This document shows positions 18,409-26,860 of a stretch of DNA of 64,000 bases, piece after piece. Source of the DNA: Microvirga arvi (GTDB lineage Bacteria; Pseudomonadota; Alphaproteobacteria; Rhizobiales; Beijerinckiaceae); the NCBI RefSeq assembly GCF_016892765.1, contig NZ_JAFEMD010000012.1, positions 1 to 64,000 of the forward strand, given 5' to 3'. A program made the position numbers and the translations under genes. Below the pieces are notes generated by a model. The model worked only from the letters and a program-made list of their open reading frames with translations, did no database searches and had not been told where the DNA came from. Position 1 is the first letter of the stretch. Every line of letters begins with the position of its first letter.

Positions 18409-19520
18409 GCCAGTTCCGCGCGTACGAAAGCCGCAAGGCGTTCGAGGCTGGCCTCCAGGTGGTGGGCAGGGGCGCCGATGCCGATCCTGATGTAACGGTC
18501 CATGCCGTAGACATCGCCCGGCAGCAGCATGATGCCGCGCTCCTCACGCAGGCGGTGCACCAGCTCGGTGGAGTTCATGGGCATGACATAGCGGAGGAAC
18601 GCCATGCCGCCGGCCTTGGGCGGCACGAACGAGAACAGGTCGCTGTTCGCATCGACCCAGCGCTGCAGAAGAGCGAGGTTCTCCCGCAGGATGCGCTTGC
18701 TGCGCGAAAGGATCTCCTGCCGCTTGGCAGGCTCCACGACGATCTCCGCCACGAACTCACTGACGGCTCCCGTGGTGATCGAGGTATAGTCCTTGCGCTG
18801 CCAGGAGGCATAAATCTCCTGGGCCGGTCCGACGAGCCAGCCGATGCGCAGGCCGGGAAGCGCCATCGCCTTCGACAAGCCGCTCGTGATGATGGCCTTC
18901 TCATAAAGGTCTGCAAAGCTCGGCGGTTCGTCCTGGTCCAGTTCCGCTCCCTTGTAGACCTCGTCCGCATGAAGATAGATCCCATGCTCGCGCGCAATCG
19001 CCACGAGCCTGTCCATCGTCTCGCGCGACAGGATGCTGCCGGTCGGGTTGTTCGGGTTGCAGATCGTCATCATCTTGGTGCGGGTCGACACGGCCTTGCG
19101 CACGTCGTCGAGATCGGGCGTCCACCCAAGCTCCTCCCGAAGGAGAACTTCCTTCACGGTCACGCCGATGGCGCGGGCCCAGCCCCAGATCTGAAGATAG
19201 TTCGGCACGAAGACGAGTAGTTCGTCACCTGGCTCGAGCAGCGACATCACGAGCAGGAAGTTGGCCTCCGCCGAACCATTGGTGACAATCACCTCGTCTG
19301 CAGTGCGCTCGCTGTACAGCCTAGCAATGGCCTCCCGCAGTTCCACACGTCCGTTCGTCCAGCCATACCCGAGCTCCACATCGAGCAGCTGGTTCTGCTG
19401 CTTGGGTGTGAGGAGTTCACGCAGGGAATAGGGATGCACGCCGCTGTCGGACAGGTTGTACTCGACCGTATTCTCATAGAGCGACTGAATGCGCTCGAGC
19501 GTGAACTCTTCGATTTTCAT
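18405..19520 (-). CDS. PLP-dependent aminotransferase (class I/II), copy 1
   Basis: This 371-residue fold-type-I enzyme has the PLP Lys217 in SGLSKAMALPG, the Asp186 that pairs with the pyridine nitrogen (HADEVYKG), the NPNNPTG loop (155-161) and a C-terminal IRIGIG. It is close to the capreomycidine-synthase-like branch of aminotransferases, and strikingly similar to the divergently encoded copy 2. The start at 19520 is chosen by GGAG 5 bases upstream; the frame runs on to 19670 across the promoter region but that part is not family-like. It is co-translated with the regulator gene. The amino donor and acceptor are unknown. Confidence 0.88.
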   Translation of the reverse strand: MKIEEFTLERIQSLYENTVEYNLSDSGVHPYSLRELLTPKQQNQLLDVELGYGWTNGRVELREAIARLYSERTADEVIVTNGSAEANFLLVMSLLEPGDELLVFVPNYLQIWGWARAIGVTVKEVLLREELGWTPDLDDVRKAVSTRTKMMTICNPNNPTGSILSRETMDRLVAIAREHGIYLHADEVYKGAELDQDEPPSFADLYEKAIITSGLSKAMALPGLRIGWLVGPAQEIYASWQRKDYTSITTGAVSEFVAEIVVEPAKRQEILSRSKRILRENLALLQRWVDANSDLFSFVPPKAGGMAFLRYVMPMNSTELVHRLREERGIMLLPGDVYGMDRYIRIGIGAPAHHLEASLERLAAFVRAELA

Positions 19521-19572
19521 GGGAACTCCGTGTGAGTGAGCAAGATGCAGGATCTGTAACACTGGAAAATTA

Positions 19573-19596
19573 GACTTCAAAGTCCAAATTGGACTT
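19573..19596. promoter_or_regulatory. Palindromic operator candidate between divergent aminotransferase genes
   Basis: AAGTCCAA-A-TTGGACTT (19580-19596) is a perfect 8-bp inverted repeat with a one-base centre. A third half-site (GACTT, 19573-19577) also pairs with the left arm, giving GACTT-CA-AAGTC. It lies in the 152-base gap between the two divergent starts, about 53 bases from one and 77 from the other. This is where a single regulator could control both operons; the linked YheO-type protein is the natural candidate. Confidence 0.65.
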
Positions 19597-19672
19597 GACG
19601 GTTCAAAACCTCTCCTGCCATGGTCCGGATCCGTTCGGCGCCGGAGCGCTGTCATCCCGCATTGGAGCAATC

Positions 19673-20785
19673 GTGCAGTTCGATACCTTCCTCATGGAAC
19701 GGAACCAGACGCTCTTCGAGAACGGCGTCGAGATCAATCTCACGGAGAGCGGGGTGCATCCCTGCACCATCGAGGAGATCATGCCTGCGGATGCGGCGCA
19801 GGCACTCCTGCAACTGCCGCTCGGCTATGGCTGGACGGATGGACGGCCGGATCTGAGATCGGCGATTGCAGGCTGGTATCCGGGTGCTTCGGCCTCCAAC
19901 GTGCTGGTGACCAACGGCTCCTCGGAGGCGACGATGATCGCGCTGATGGCGATGGTCGATCCCGGCGACAAGGTACTCTTCGCGGTTCCGAACTTCATGC
20001 AGGTCGATGGCCTCGGACGGGCCCTGGGAATGGATGTTCAACGGCTGTCTCTCATGCCCGATCAGGGATGGCAGATCGATCCGGATGCGCTCGCGAAGGC
20101 TGCGAGCGACATGAAGCTGATCGCCGTGACCAATCCCGGCAATCCGACGGGTGCCGTTCTCTCGCCCCGGAGCCGCGAGGCATTGCTGGAGGTGGCGGGC
20201 AGGACAGGGGCCTGGCTGCTGGTCGATGAGATCTATCGCGGTGGGGAGATCGACGGAGCGGAGACGGAAACGTTCTACGGTCGATACGCGCGCGTCATCG
20301 TCACCAGCAGCCTGTCGAAATCCTTTGCCTGCCCTGGGTTGCGTCTCGGATGGATTGTCGGCCCTGAGGAAGTGGTCGGGGAGGCTGCCAAGCGGCAGGA
20401 CTATACCACCATCGGCAGCGGCATCTTGAGCCAGATCGTGGGTGCCGCCGTGATGGAGCCGAAGAACCGTGAACGCATCCTTGCGAGAGGAAGGGCCCTG
20501 CTGCGCGAAAATGCGGATATCGTTGAGCGCTGGGTCGGAAAGCAAAATCGTTGGTCCTGGCAGCGTCCGGCTGCAGGAGGAATGGCATTTCTCCGCTACG
20601 ATTTCGACATGCCGTCCGAGGCACTGTCCAACGAGTTACGAGAAGAAGAAAGTGTCTTCGTCGTTGCCGGTAGCTGGTTCGGGATCGAGAACCACATCCG
20701 CATCGGCATTGGCGTGAAGGCCGAGCATCTGCTGGAAGGCTTAGCCCGTCTAGACAGGTTTCTCGTCCGCCGTGGCTTGGCTTGA
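19673..20785 (+). CDS. PLP-dependent aminotransferase (class I/II), copy 2
   Basis: This 370-residue paralogue of the divergent aminotransferase has the PLP Lys216 in SSLSKSFACPG, Asp185 in LLVDEIYRGGEI, and NPGNPTG. Both proteins share the unusual N-terminal pattern x-E-x-N-L-[ST]-[DE]-S-G-V-H-P and the G-Y-G-W-T-[ND]-G-R motif, so they arose from one duplication. GTG at 19673 is taken as the start because TTGGAG lies 6 bases upstream and it aligns with the start of copy 1. The gene heads a run with the M20 peptidase, PLP dehydratase and ornithine-cyclodeaminase-like reductase. Confidence 0.88.
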   Translation: MQFDTFLMERNQTLFENGVEINLTESGVHPCTIEEIMPADAAQALLQLPLGYGWTDGRPDLRSAIAGWYPGASASNVLVTNGSSEATMIALMAMVDPGDKVLFAVPNFMQVDGLGRALGMDVQRLSLMPDQGWQIDPDALAKAASDMKLIAVTNPGNPTGAVLSPRSREALLEVAGRTGAWLLVDEIYRGGEIDGAETETFYGRYARVIVTSSLSKSFACPGLRLGWIVGPEEVVGEAAKRQDYTTIGSGILSQIVGAAVMEPKNRERILARGRALLRENADIVERWVGKQNRWSWQRPAAGGMAFLRYDFDMPSEALSNELREEESVFVVAGSWFGIENHIRIGIGVKAEHLLEGLARLDRFLVRRGLA

Positions 20786-20800
20786 AGCGGGTTCAAGGCA

Positions 20801-22198
20801 ATGCCGTCCAAGGATCATCTCCTGCAGGCAAGGCAAGAACTCCGCAGCCTCGTCACCATTCCATCCGTCAGCGCACGCGGAGAGAAGCTCTCCGAGTGCG
20901 CCCATGCCGTTCGGGCTCTACTGGCCGAGGCTGGGTTCAGCACGGAGATTCATCCCGGCGAGATCGGCCCCTTCGTGGTGGGGGAGATCGGCAGCGGTCC
21001 TCTGACCGTCATGGTCTACAATCATTACGACGTGCAGCCCGAGGATCCGCTGCCCCTGTGGCACAGCCCTCCCTTCGAGCTGTCCGAGCGCGATGGCCGC
21101 TGGTATGGACGCGGGGCGGCAGACGACAAGGGAGAGTTCGTCAGCCGTCTTGCGGGTTGGCGATTGTTCCGGGAGCGGCAGCCTGGCCCCTTGCCGTTCC
21201 GGCTCATCTGGCTCGTCGATGGTGAGGAAGAGATCGGCAGTCCGTCGCTCGAAGCCTTCCTGAAACGGCGCTTTCAGGGCGAGACAGTCGATGTCTGCTG
21301 GTGGGAATATGGCGAGATCGATGCAACCGGCCGCCCCATCATCCTCTGCGGCTTCAAGGGCGTGATGGCGGTCGAGCTTCGCGCCAAGACGGCCAGAGCG
21401 GATTTGCATTCGAGCCTTGGGGCCGTTTTCGACAATCCTCTGTGGAGGCTTGCGGCCGCAACGGCTTCCTTGCGCGACGGGTCAGGACGCGTCCAGATCG
21501 AGGGCTTTTATGATGCCGTCAGACCGCTTGCGAGCAGGGAAAAGGAACTCGCCGGCACCCCTCCGTTCTCTTTTGAGAGCTTGGTAGAGACGACGGGCGC
21601 GCAGCGGCTTCTGAACGGCATCGACGCGACAGGTTTTTATCATGCGATCAATTTCGAGCCATGCATGAACGTCAATGGCTTCTCCGGCGGCTATGCGGGC
21701 GAAGGCGCGAAAACCGTCCTGCCGGCGGAGGGCTCCGTCAAGATTGATTTCCGCCTCGTGCCCGACCAGCAGCCACAGCAGATTGTTGCGCTTCTACGCG
21801 CGCATCTCGACCGGCACGGCTTCGATGACATCGAACTCATCGTCCACGATGCGAATGTGAAGCCGGTCAGATCGGCAACCGATCATTGGTTCGTTCAGGA
21901 CGCCAAGGAAGTCCTGGAAGCGCATTTCGGGTTGCCAGCGATCGTGCAGCCGAGCTCGCCGGCGTCAGGCACGGCCCATCCTTTCGTCGAGCAGCTCGGC
22001 GCAGAGATCGTCGGCATCGGCATCACACACCATGGGGCAATGCTCCACTCGCCGAACGAGAACATCATCGTCGATCAGTTCGAGACCATGATCGAATGCT
22101 CTGCCGCTCTCTTCCAAAAATTCTCGGAGCAAGCATCCCGGATGGAGTACAGTCTGCAATCGAAAGCGGCGCAAGCATCGAACGGAGAGAGGCCATGA
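20801..22198 (+). CDS. M20 family metallopeptidase (dipeptidase/deacylase)
   Basis: This 465-residue cytoplasmic hydrolase of the ArgE/DapE/CPG2/carnosinase group has the metal ligands His75 and Asp77 (YNHYDVQP), Asp108/109 (GAADDKGEF) and Glu142-Glu144 (DGEEEIGS). The dimerisation lid contains LHSSLGAVFDNPLWRL, with the His that contributes to the neighbouring active site. Substrates in the family are dipeptides or N-acyl amino acids. The gene is 15 bases after aminotransferase copy 2, and its stop overlaps the dehydratase start (ATGA). Its place suggests it frees an amino acid from an N-acyl or peptide precursor before dehydration; the real substrate is unknown. Confidence 0.88.
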   Translation: MPSKDHLLQARQELRSLVTIPSVSARGEKLSECAHAVRALLAEAGFSTEIHPGEIGPFVVGEIGSGPLTVMVYNHYDVQPEDPLPLWHSPPFELSERDGRWYGRGAADDKGEFVSRLAGWRLFRERQPGPLPFRLIWLVDGEEEIGSPSLEAFLKRRFQGETVDVCWWEYGEIDATGRPIILCGFKGVMAVELRAKTARADLHSSLGAVFDNPLWRLAAATASLRDGSGRVQIEGFYDAVRPLASREKELAGTPPFSFESLVETTGAQRLLNGIDATGFYHAINFEPCMNVNGFSGGYAGEGAKTVLPAEGSVKIDFRLVPDQQPQQIVALLRAHLDRHGFDDIELIVHDANVKPVRSATDHWFVQDAKEVLEAHFGLPAIVQPSSPASGTAHPFVEQLGAEIVGIGITHHGAMLHSPNENIIVDQFETMIECSAALFQKFSEQASRMEYSLQSKAAQASNGERP

Positions 22199-23157
22199 TC
22201 AGCATCGTTCTCGAGGCTGCCGCGCGCTCGGTGCAGGCGCGCCGGCGCATCCGCAGTCACATCTATGAAACGCCCTTGCTTCCTTCCCGTCAGATCGGTC
22301 GCGAGGCCGGTTCATCGGTCTTCTTCAAGGCAGAGAACTTTCAGCTCACCGGCTCCTTCAAGATCCGAGGTGCTGCGAGCAAGATGACATCGCTCGGCAT
22401 CGACCGCGGTGTCATCACCGCATCGTCGGGCAACCACGGGATCGCCTCGGCGCAAGCGGCCGCATCGATCGGTCAGGCGTTGACTGTCGTTCTGCCAGAA
22501 ACCGTGGCTCGGGCTAAGCTCGACCGCATCCGCTCCTTCAACGTGGATGTTGTCCTGCACGGCGCGGAAAGTGGCTTGGCCGAGCTTCACGCGCAGAAGG
22601 AAGCGGAGGCCAGAGGCCTCGTCTACGTGTCTCCCTACAACGATCCCGAGATCGTCGCAGGGCAGGGGACCATCGGGTTGGAACTGCTCGAACAGGCAGA
22701 GGGCATCGACAACATCTTCATCGCCATGGGCGGTGGCGGACTGATCGGCGGCATCGGCTCCGTGCTGAAGGCTTTCAGCCCCAACACGCGGGTCTACGGT
22801 GTGGCGGCTCAGAGTTCGGCTACGCTTGCAGCCTCCATGATCGCCGGGCGTATCGTCGAGACGGAGCATCACGATACGCTCGCGGATGGCGTCGCAGGAG
22901 GCATGGACGAGGACAGCATCACGCTGCCGCTTGCCGTTTCCGTTGTCGACGAGGTCGTCACCTGCACGGAAACCGAGATTGCCGATGCTCTCAGGGATCT
23001 CGCGTTCAAGGAGAACCAGATCGTGGAGGGTGCGGCCGCTCTTGCCCTGGCCGGGCTCCTCAAGGTTGCGGAGCGTTGCAGGGGACAGAGGAATGTGGTC
23101 GTGCTCTGTGGAGCGAACTTCGACCGTGACAAGATCTTTTCTGTTCTCGGCGGTTAG
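22195..23157 (+). CDS. PLP-dependent threonine/hydroxy-amino-acid dehydratase (EutB/BhcB-like)
   Basis: At 320 residues it has the catalytic domain only, with no ACT regulatory domain, so it is catabolic rather than a biosynthetic IlvA. The PLP Lys56 lies in GSFKIRGA, the substrate loop is SSGNHG, and the phosphate-binding Gly loop is MGGGGLIGG. The fold-type-II group covers threonine dehydratase, serine racemase, beta-hydroxyaspartate dehydratase and the ectoine-pathway protein EutB. The next gene is in the ornithine cyclodeaminase family, so the pair resembles eutB-eutC and bhcB-bhcD. In those pathways a hydroxy-amino acid is dehydrated and the resulting imine is reduced. That reading here is inference. 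Confidence 0.88.
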   Translation: MISIVLEAAARSVQARRRIRSHIYETPLLPSRQIGREAGSSVFFKAENFQLTGSFKIRGAASKMTSLGIDRGVITASSGNHGIASAQAAASIGQALTVVLPETVARAKLDRIRSFNVDVVLHGAESGLAELHAQKEAEARGLVYVSPYNDPEIVAGQGTIGLELLEQAEGIDNIFIAMGGGGLIGGIGSVLKAFSPNTRVYGVAAQSSATLAASMIAGRIVETEHHDTLADGVAGGMDEDSITLPLAVSVVDEVVTCTETEIADALRDLAFKENQIVEGAAALALAGLLKVAERCRGQRNVVVLCGANFDRDKIFSVLGG

Positions 23158-23169
23158 GACCAAACGACG

Positions 23170-24129
23170 ATGATTGCGCCGAGCCCGATCACCTTTCTCG
23201 ATCGATCGCAAATCGAGCAGCGCCTGAGAGGGCTCGATCTGGTCCGGCTGATGGAGGAAGCTTTTGCAGCCTTCTCCCGGGGCGAGGCTGTCGTCCCGCC
23301 TCCGGGCGAACTGCTGTTCGAGAGCCCGCCCGGAGAGGTTCACATCAAGTACGGCTACCTGAAAGGCGGCGACACTTATGTGGTCAAAATCGCGTCAGGC
23401 TTCTGGCATAATCCCGAACGCGGCCTGAGCAGCAGCGATGGTCTCCTGCTGGTCTTCAGAAAGGAGACCGGAGAGCTGGCGGCCGTTCTCAACGACCGAG
23501 GGCACCTGACGGATCTGCGCACGGCGGCGGCAGGGGCGGTTGCCGCCAAATACCTCGCTCCTGAGCGGATCGACGCGATTGGCGTGCTTGGGACCGGCAT
23601 CCAGGCCGAACTTCAGGTGCGGCTGCTTCAGTCGGTCCGGCCATGCCGGCGCATCGTGATCTGGGGGCGCAATCCCGAGCGGGCTTCAGCCTATTCTCAG
23701 AGGATGCGGGATGAAGGCTTCATCATCGAGGCGGTGCATTCACCTGCGGAGGTTGCCTCCCGCTGTCGCCTGATCATTACCGCGACGGCGAGCCAGAATC
23801 CTCTTCTGCAATGGTCCGATCTTCACCCCGGCACGCACATCACGGCCATCGGCGCTGACAGTGCCGACAAGCAGGAGCTGGACCCAGCCATCATCACGCG
23901 AGCCGATCTCGTCGTGACGGACAGCAGGATCCAGGGCCGATCGCGGGGCGAGCTCTGGCATGCCTATGGCGGGGATGACACGGCCATGGGCCGCATCGCG
24001 GAGATCGGAGAGATCGTCCAGGGAACGGCCAAGGGCCGCACGGCAGCGGGACAGGTGACCGTCTCGACGTTCTCGGGACTGGCTATCCAGGATATCGCGA
24101 TTGCCTCGGCTGTCTTAGGCCAGTCTTAG
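23170..24129 (+). CDS. Ornithine cyclodeaminase/mu-crystallin family reductase (EutC/BhcD-like)
   Basis: The 319-residue protein has an N-terminal dimerisation/substrate lobe (with HIKYGYLKGGDTYVVKIASG) and an NAD(P)-binding Rossmann domain with GVLGTGIQAELQ. Other family signatures are HLTDLRTAAAGAVAAKYLA and the late GDDTAMG. Family enzymes include ornithine cyclodeaminase, alanine dehydrogenase and iminosuccinate reductase; imine reductase activity fits the neighbouring dehydratase best, but this is not proven. It is the last gene of the cassette, and its final 15 bases overlap a convergent membrane-protein gene. Confidence 0.88.
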   Translation: MIAPSPITFLDRSQIEQRLRGLDLVRLMEEAFAAFSRGEAVVPPPGELLFESPPGEVHIKYGYLKGGDTYVVKIASGFWHNPERGLSSSDGLLLVFRKETGELAAVLNDRGHLTDLRTAAAGAVAAKYLAPERIDAIGVLGTGIQAELQVRLLQSVRPCRRIVIWGRNPERASAYSQRMRDEGFIIEAVHSPAEVASRCRLIITATASQNPLLQWSDLHPGTHITAIGADSADKQELDPAIITRADLVVTDSRIQGRSRGELWHAYGGDDTAMGRIAEIGEIVQGTAKGRTAAGQVTVSTFSGLAIQDIAIASAVLGQS

Positions 24130-24726
24130 ATCAGCGCCTTCGCAAGGTGCATGCTCGATCCGCTCGAGCAAGGCATCGATCTCCGAGATCTTCGCAAGGC
24201 GGCGCTTGCATTGCCTGTCGAGATGCCAGGCCCTCCCAATGCTGAGTGCAAAGAGTGGCAGCCCCCAGAAGACACTGACGACATTCAGCAGTAAAAGGGT
24301 CAGGATTGCGATCGACAGGGCCCAGATTTCGAGCCGACCGAAGCCTTCGGTGAATTCGTTCTTGAGAAAAAGCTGCTGCCGTTCGATGAGCAACTGACTC
24401 TTGGCATGTGCGAGCAGATGCTTCTGATCCGGCCTGGAAGGAGCACTGCGCTGGCGCTCAAGAGTCCGCTTGAGAGCGGCTAGATCCGCAGATCGGTCCG
24501 GGATGTCGCCTTCCCGCTCGATGGGCGAGAAGGCGGCGATGATCCTTCGCTGAAGGGCGGCGAGGGCCGGGGGCTGATTGTCTTGCTCGATCCGAAGTTC
24601 GTCAGGCTGGAAGCTGTCCGTGATGCGGTCGCGGATATAAGCTGCGGTCGTTCTCTGCTGATAAGACTTGGCAAGATGTCTCTTAATCGCAGCCTCGACC
24701 CCAGACTCAGCCCTGTCCGTCGACAT
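24115..24726 (-). CDS. Hypothetical protein with C-terminal membrane segments
   Basis: In this 203-residue protein, residues 1-115 are soluble and charged (helical, Arg/Gln-rich). One or two hydrophobic segments follow (about 130-165, IWALSIAILTLLLLNVVSVF and WGLPLFALSIG), then a basic/acidic helix with two late Cys. No family is recognised. The C-terminal SKxxEIDALLERIEH-like helix could be a coiled coil. It converges on, and overlaps by 15 bases, the cyclodeaminase-family gene. Confidence 0.6.
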   Translation of the reverse strand: MSTDRAESGVEAAIKRHLAKSYQQRTTAAYIRDRITDSFQPDELRIEQDNQPPALAALQRRIIAAFSPIEREGDIPDRSADLAALKRTLERQRSAPSRPDQKHLLAHAKSQLLIERQQLFLKNEFTEGFGRLEIWALSIAILTLLLLNVVSVFWGLPLFALSIGRAWHLDRQCKRRLAKISEIDALLERIEHAPCEGADLRLA

Positions 24727-24925
24727 CTACAGCTTCCTTCGCCTTTGGTCCGCCAGCAGTCAGAGACAGCAAGGCGATGGACCCATTCTTCAAGCCGAGG
24801 CACTCGGCGAATCCGATATGGCGCTTTGTGCAGATTGAGGCAGTGCGGTTAACGGATGCTTAAACGAGGTGTAACTCTCCGGCATCCTGATCAGACAGTC
24901 GAGGAACAAAGGGGCTGGGAGCAGA

Positions 24926-25573
24926 TCAGCGCTGTTCCTCGGGAAGCATGTCGGCAAGATCCTGAAGGAACTTGATGGAGGCGGCAGGGCGGCCTTCCTG
25001 CTCGGCGATCTTGATGATGTTGTTCAGGATCGCGGCAATCTCGCTCAGCTTGGCGACGCGCCCTGCCGAGAGAACGTGAAAGAAGGTCGAGAACGCAACG
25101 GCGATCGCCTGATCGTGCTCCTCAAGCTTGCGGCACTGCTCCTTGAGCGCCTTGATGTCCCTCTCCTGGGCCGAGACGATTTCCACCAAGGTCAGCATCT
25201 GCTCGGCCAAGGTGTCCATAGAGGTGTTCATGTCGCTGAAGCGTCCCAGTTGATCATGGATTGAGGGGCGGGCACCGTCCGGATCGGCACTCGATTGGCT
25301 GCTTAGGGTTTGTCTCATCACGGGTGACACGGATGAAACCTTATGGTCCTCATCCGACGCCAAGGCTGCTGTCGGTGATGAGGTCTGTCCCAGGGTAGGC
25401 TCCGATCCATCTGCAACGATACGAGGAAACCCTATGGCACGGGTAAGCGTAGTCACTGCCTTCTGCAGGAGATGACGTAGCTGCACCTGAACATTGCCAA
25501 TCACGTTTCCAGTCTCGCTCCGAACGGTGGACCTATTCTGCACCTCACAGGAAGGTGCGATCAACGGTACCAT
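24926..25573 (-). CDS. Hypothetical coiled-coil protein downstream of serA
   Basis: In this 215-residue soluble protein the first ~100 residues are low-complexity and Ser/Thr-rich. Residues 110-165 form a likely coiled coil (MDTLAEQMLTLVEIVSAQER, DIKALKEQCRKLEEH). The C-terminus is helical (KLSEIAAILNNIIKIAEQEG). No known domain is recognised. It lies 39 bases after serA on the same strand, so it is probably co-transcribed. The start is uncertain: the ATG at 25573 has only a weak AAGG, and internal Met codons near residues 86 and 115 are possible. Confidence 0.5.
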   Translation of the reverse strand: MVPLIAPSCEVQNRSTVRSETGNVIGNVQVQLRHLLQKAVTTLTRAIGFPRIVADGSEPTLGQTSSPTAALASDEDHKVSSVSPVMRQTLSSQSSADPDGARPSIHDQLGRFSDMNTSMDTLAEQMLTLVEIVSAQERDIKALKEQCRKLEEHDQAIAVAFSTFFHVLSAGRVAKLSEIAAILNNIIKIAEQEGRPAASIKFLQDLADMLPEEQR

Positions 25574-25612
25574 GCCTTGAGCAAGATGACTTCAGGAAGA
25601 CCGCCAGACGGC

Positions 25613-26860
25613 TTATCCACGCGCATACAGCAGGCGGGCGCGGATGGTTCCCTCCAAGGCGCGGATCTCCTCAAGGGTTTCCCTGCTCTGTTCGGGTAGC
25701 CCTTCCGCCTCGATCACCACATAGCCGAGTTCGCCATCCGTCTGCAGATGCTGAGCCGTGATGTTGAGCCCGCGCTGCGAGAAGGCGTTGTTGAGGCGTC
25801 CAAGCATGCCGGGGACGTTCCTGTGCACATGGATGTAGCGCGTTCCGACAGTCCGCGACGGCAGCTGAACCTGAGGAAAGTTCACGGCGCCAACGGTCGT
25901 GCCTACATCGGAATACTCAATGAGCTTCTTCGCCACTTCGGCCCCGATGCGCTCCTGTGCTTCCTCCGTCGATCCACCGATGTGAGGTGTCAGGATAACG
26001 TTGTCGAGCCCCTGGAGCGGGCTGAGGAAGGGGTCCTTGTTGGAGGCCGGCTCCACGGGAAACACATCCACGGCGGCACCCCGTAGGTGGCCGCTTCTCA
26101 AGGCTACGGCCAGAGCCTCAAGATCGACGACCGTGCCGCGGCTGTTGTTGATGAGGTAGGAGCCTTTCTTCATGACGGCGATCTCGGCCTTGCCGATCAT
26201 TCCATGGGTCGCCGGCGTCTCGGGAACGTGCAGGCTGACAACGTCGCTCTGGCTCAGCAGCTCGTGCAGGCTGTCGGCAGGCTCCGTGTTGCCATGCCGA
26301 AGCTTGTCGGTCTGATCGAAGAAGATGACGCGCATGCCCATGGCTTCCGCCAAGTAGGAGAGCTGCGAGCCGATATTGCCATAGCCGACTATTCCAAGGG
26401 TCTTGCCGCGAACCTCGTGGCTGTCGGTGGCGGACTTGTCCCATTGGCCCGCATGGGCGGCCGCGGATTTGGGGAAGGTGCGTCGCAGGAGCATGACGAT
26501 CTCTCCGATCACAAGTTCCGCCACGCTTCTCGTGTTGGAGAAAGGAGCATTGAAGACGGGGATGCCTGCATGCCGGGCAGCCTCCAGATCGACCTGGTTC
26601 GTGCCGACGCTGAAGCAGCCGACGGCGATCAGGCGGTTGGTGGCCTCCAGGACTTTGCTGGTCAACTGGGTGCGGGAGCGAATGCCGAGGAGATAGACAC
26701 CCTGCAAGGCTTCGATCAGATGATCCTCATCCAGAGCGGTCTTGAGAGAGGTCAGGTTGGTGTAGCCGGCTGCCTTGATCAGATCGACCGCGCTGTCGTT
26801 CACTCCTTCGAGCAGGAGAACGCGAATCTTGTCTTTCTGAAGGGAGAACATTTCGGACAT
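25613..26860 (-). CDS. serA: D-3-phosphoglycerate dehydrogenase
   Basis: This 415-residue protein matches the E. coli-type SerA length, with a D-2-hydroxyacid dehydrogenase core and a C-terminal ACT domain. The NAD motif GIVGYGNIGSQ lies near residue 150. The catalytic Arg is in NNSRGTVVD, the Glu in DVFPVEPAS, and the His in LTPHIGGST. The ACT part begins near residue 340 (YIHVHRNVPGMLGRLNNAFS) and in E. coli binds serine for feedback inhibition. It catalyses the first step of the phosphorylated serine pathway. The start at 26860 is chosen because GGAG lies 6 bases upstream; the frame extends to 26887. serB and serC are not nearby. Confidence 0.93.
   Translation of the reverse strand: MSEMFSLQKDKIRVLLLEGVNDSAVDLIKAAGYTNLTSLKTALDEDHLIEALQGVYLLGIRSRTQLTSKVLEATNRLIAVGCFSVGTNQVDLEAARHAGIPVFNAPFSNTRSVAELVIGEIVMLLRRTFPKSAAAHAGQWDKSATDSHEVRGKTLGIVGYGNIGSQLSYLAEAMGMRVIFFDQTDKLRHGNTEPADSLHELLSQSDVVSLHVPETPATHGMIGKAEIAVMKKGSYLINNSRGTVVDLEALAVALRSGHLRGAAVDVFPVEPASNKDPFLSPLQGLDNVILTPHIGGSTEEAQERIGAEVAKKLIEYSDVGTTVGAVNFPQVQLPSRTVGTRYIHVHRNVPGMLGRLNNAFSQRGLNITAQHLQTDGELGYVVIEAEGLPEQSRETLEEIRALEGTIRARLLYARG

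Noticed and set aside
22312-23343. Open frame of 343 codons opposite the PLP dehydratase gene
   Set aside because: It runs through the dehydratase and into the next gene in antisense; no family resemblance.
24115-24129. 15-base overlap of two convergent genes as a possible frameshift or annotation error
   Set aside because: Both proteins end naturally and such short convergent overlaps are common in this window (also at 17764-17773).
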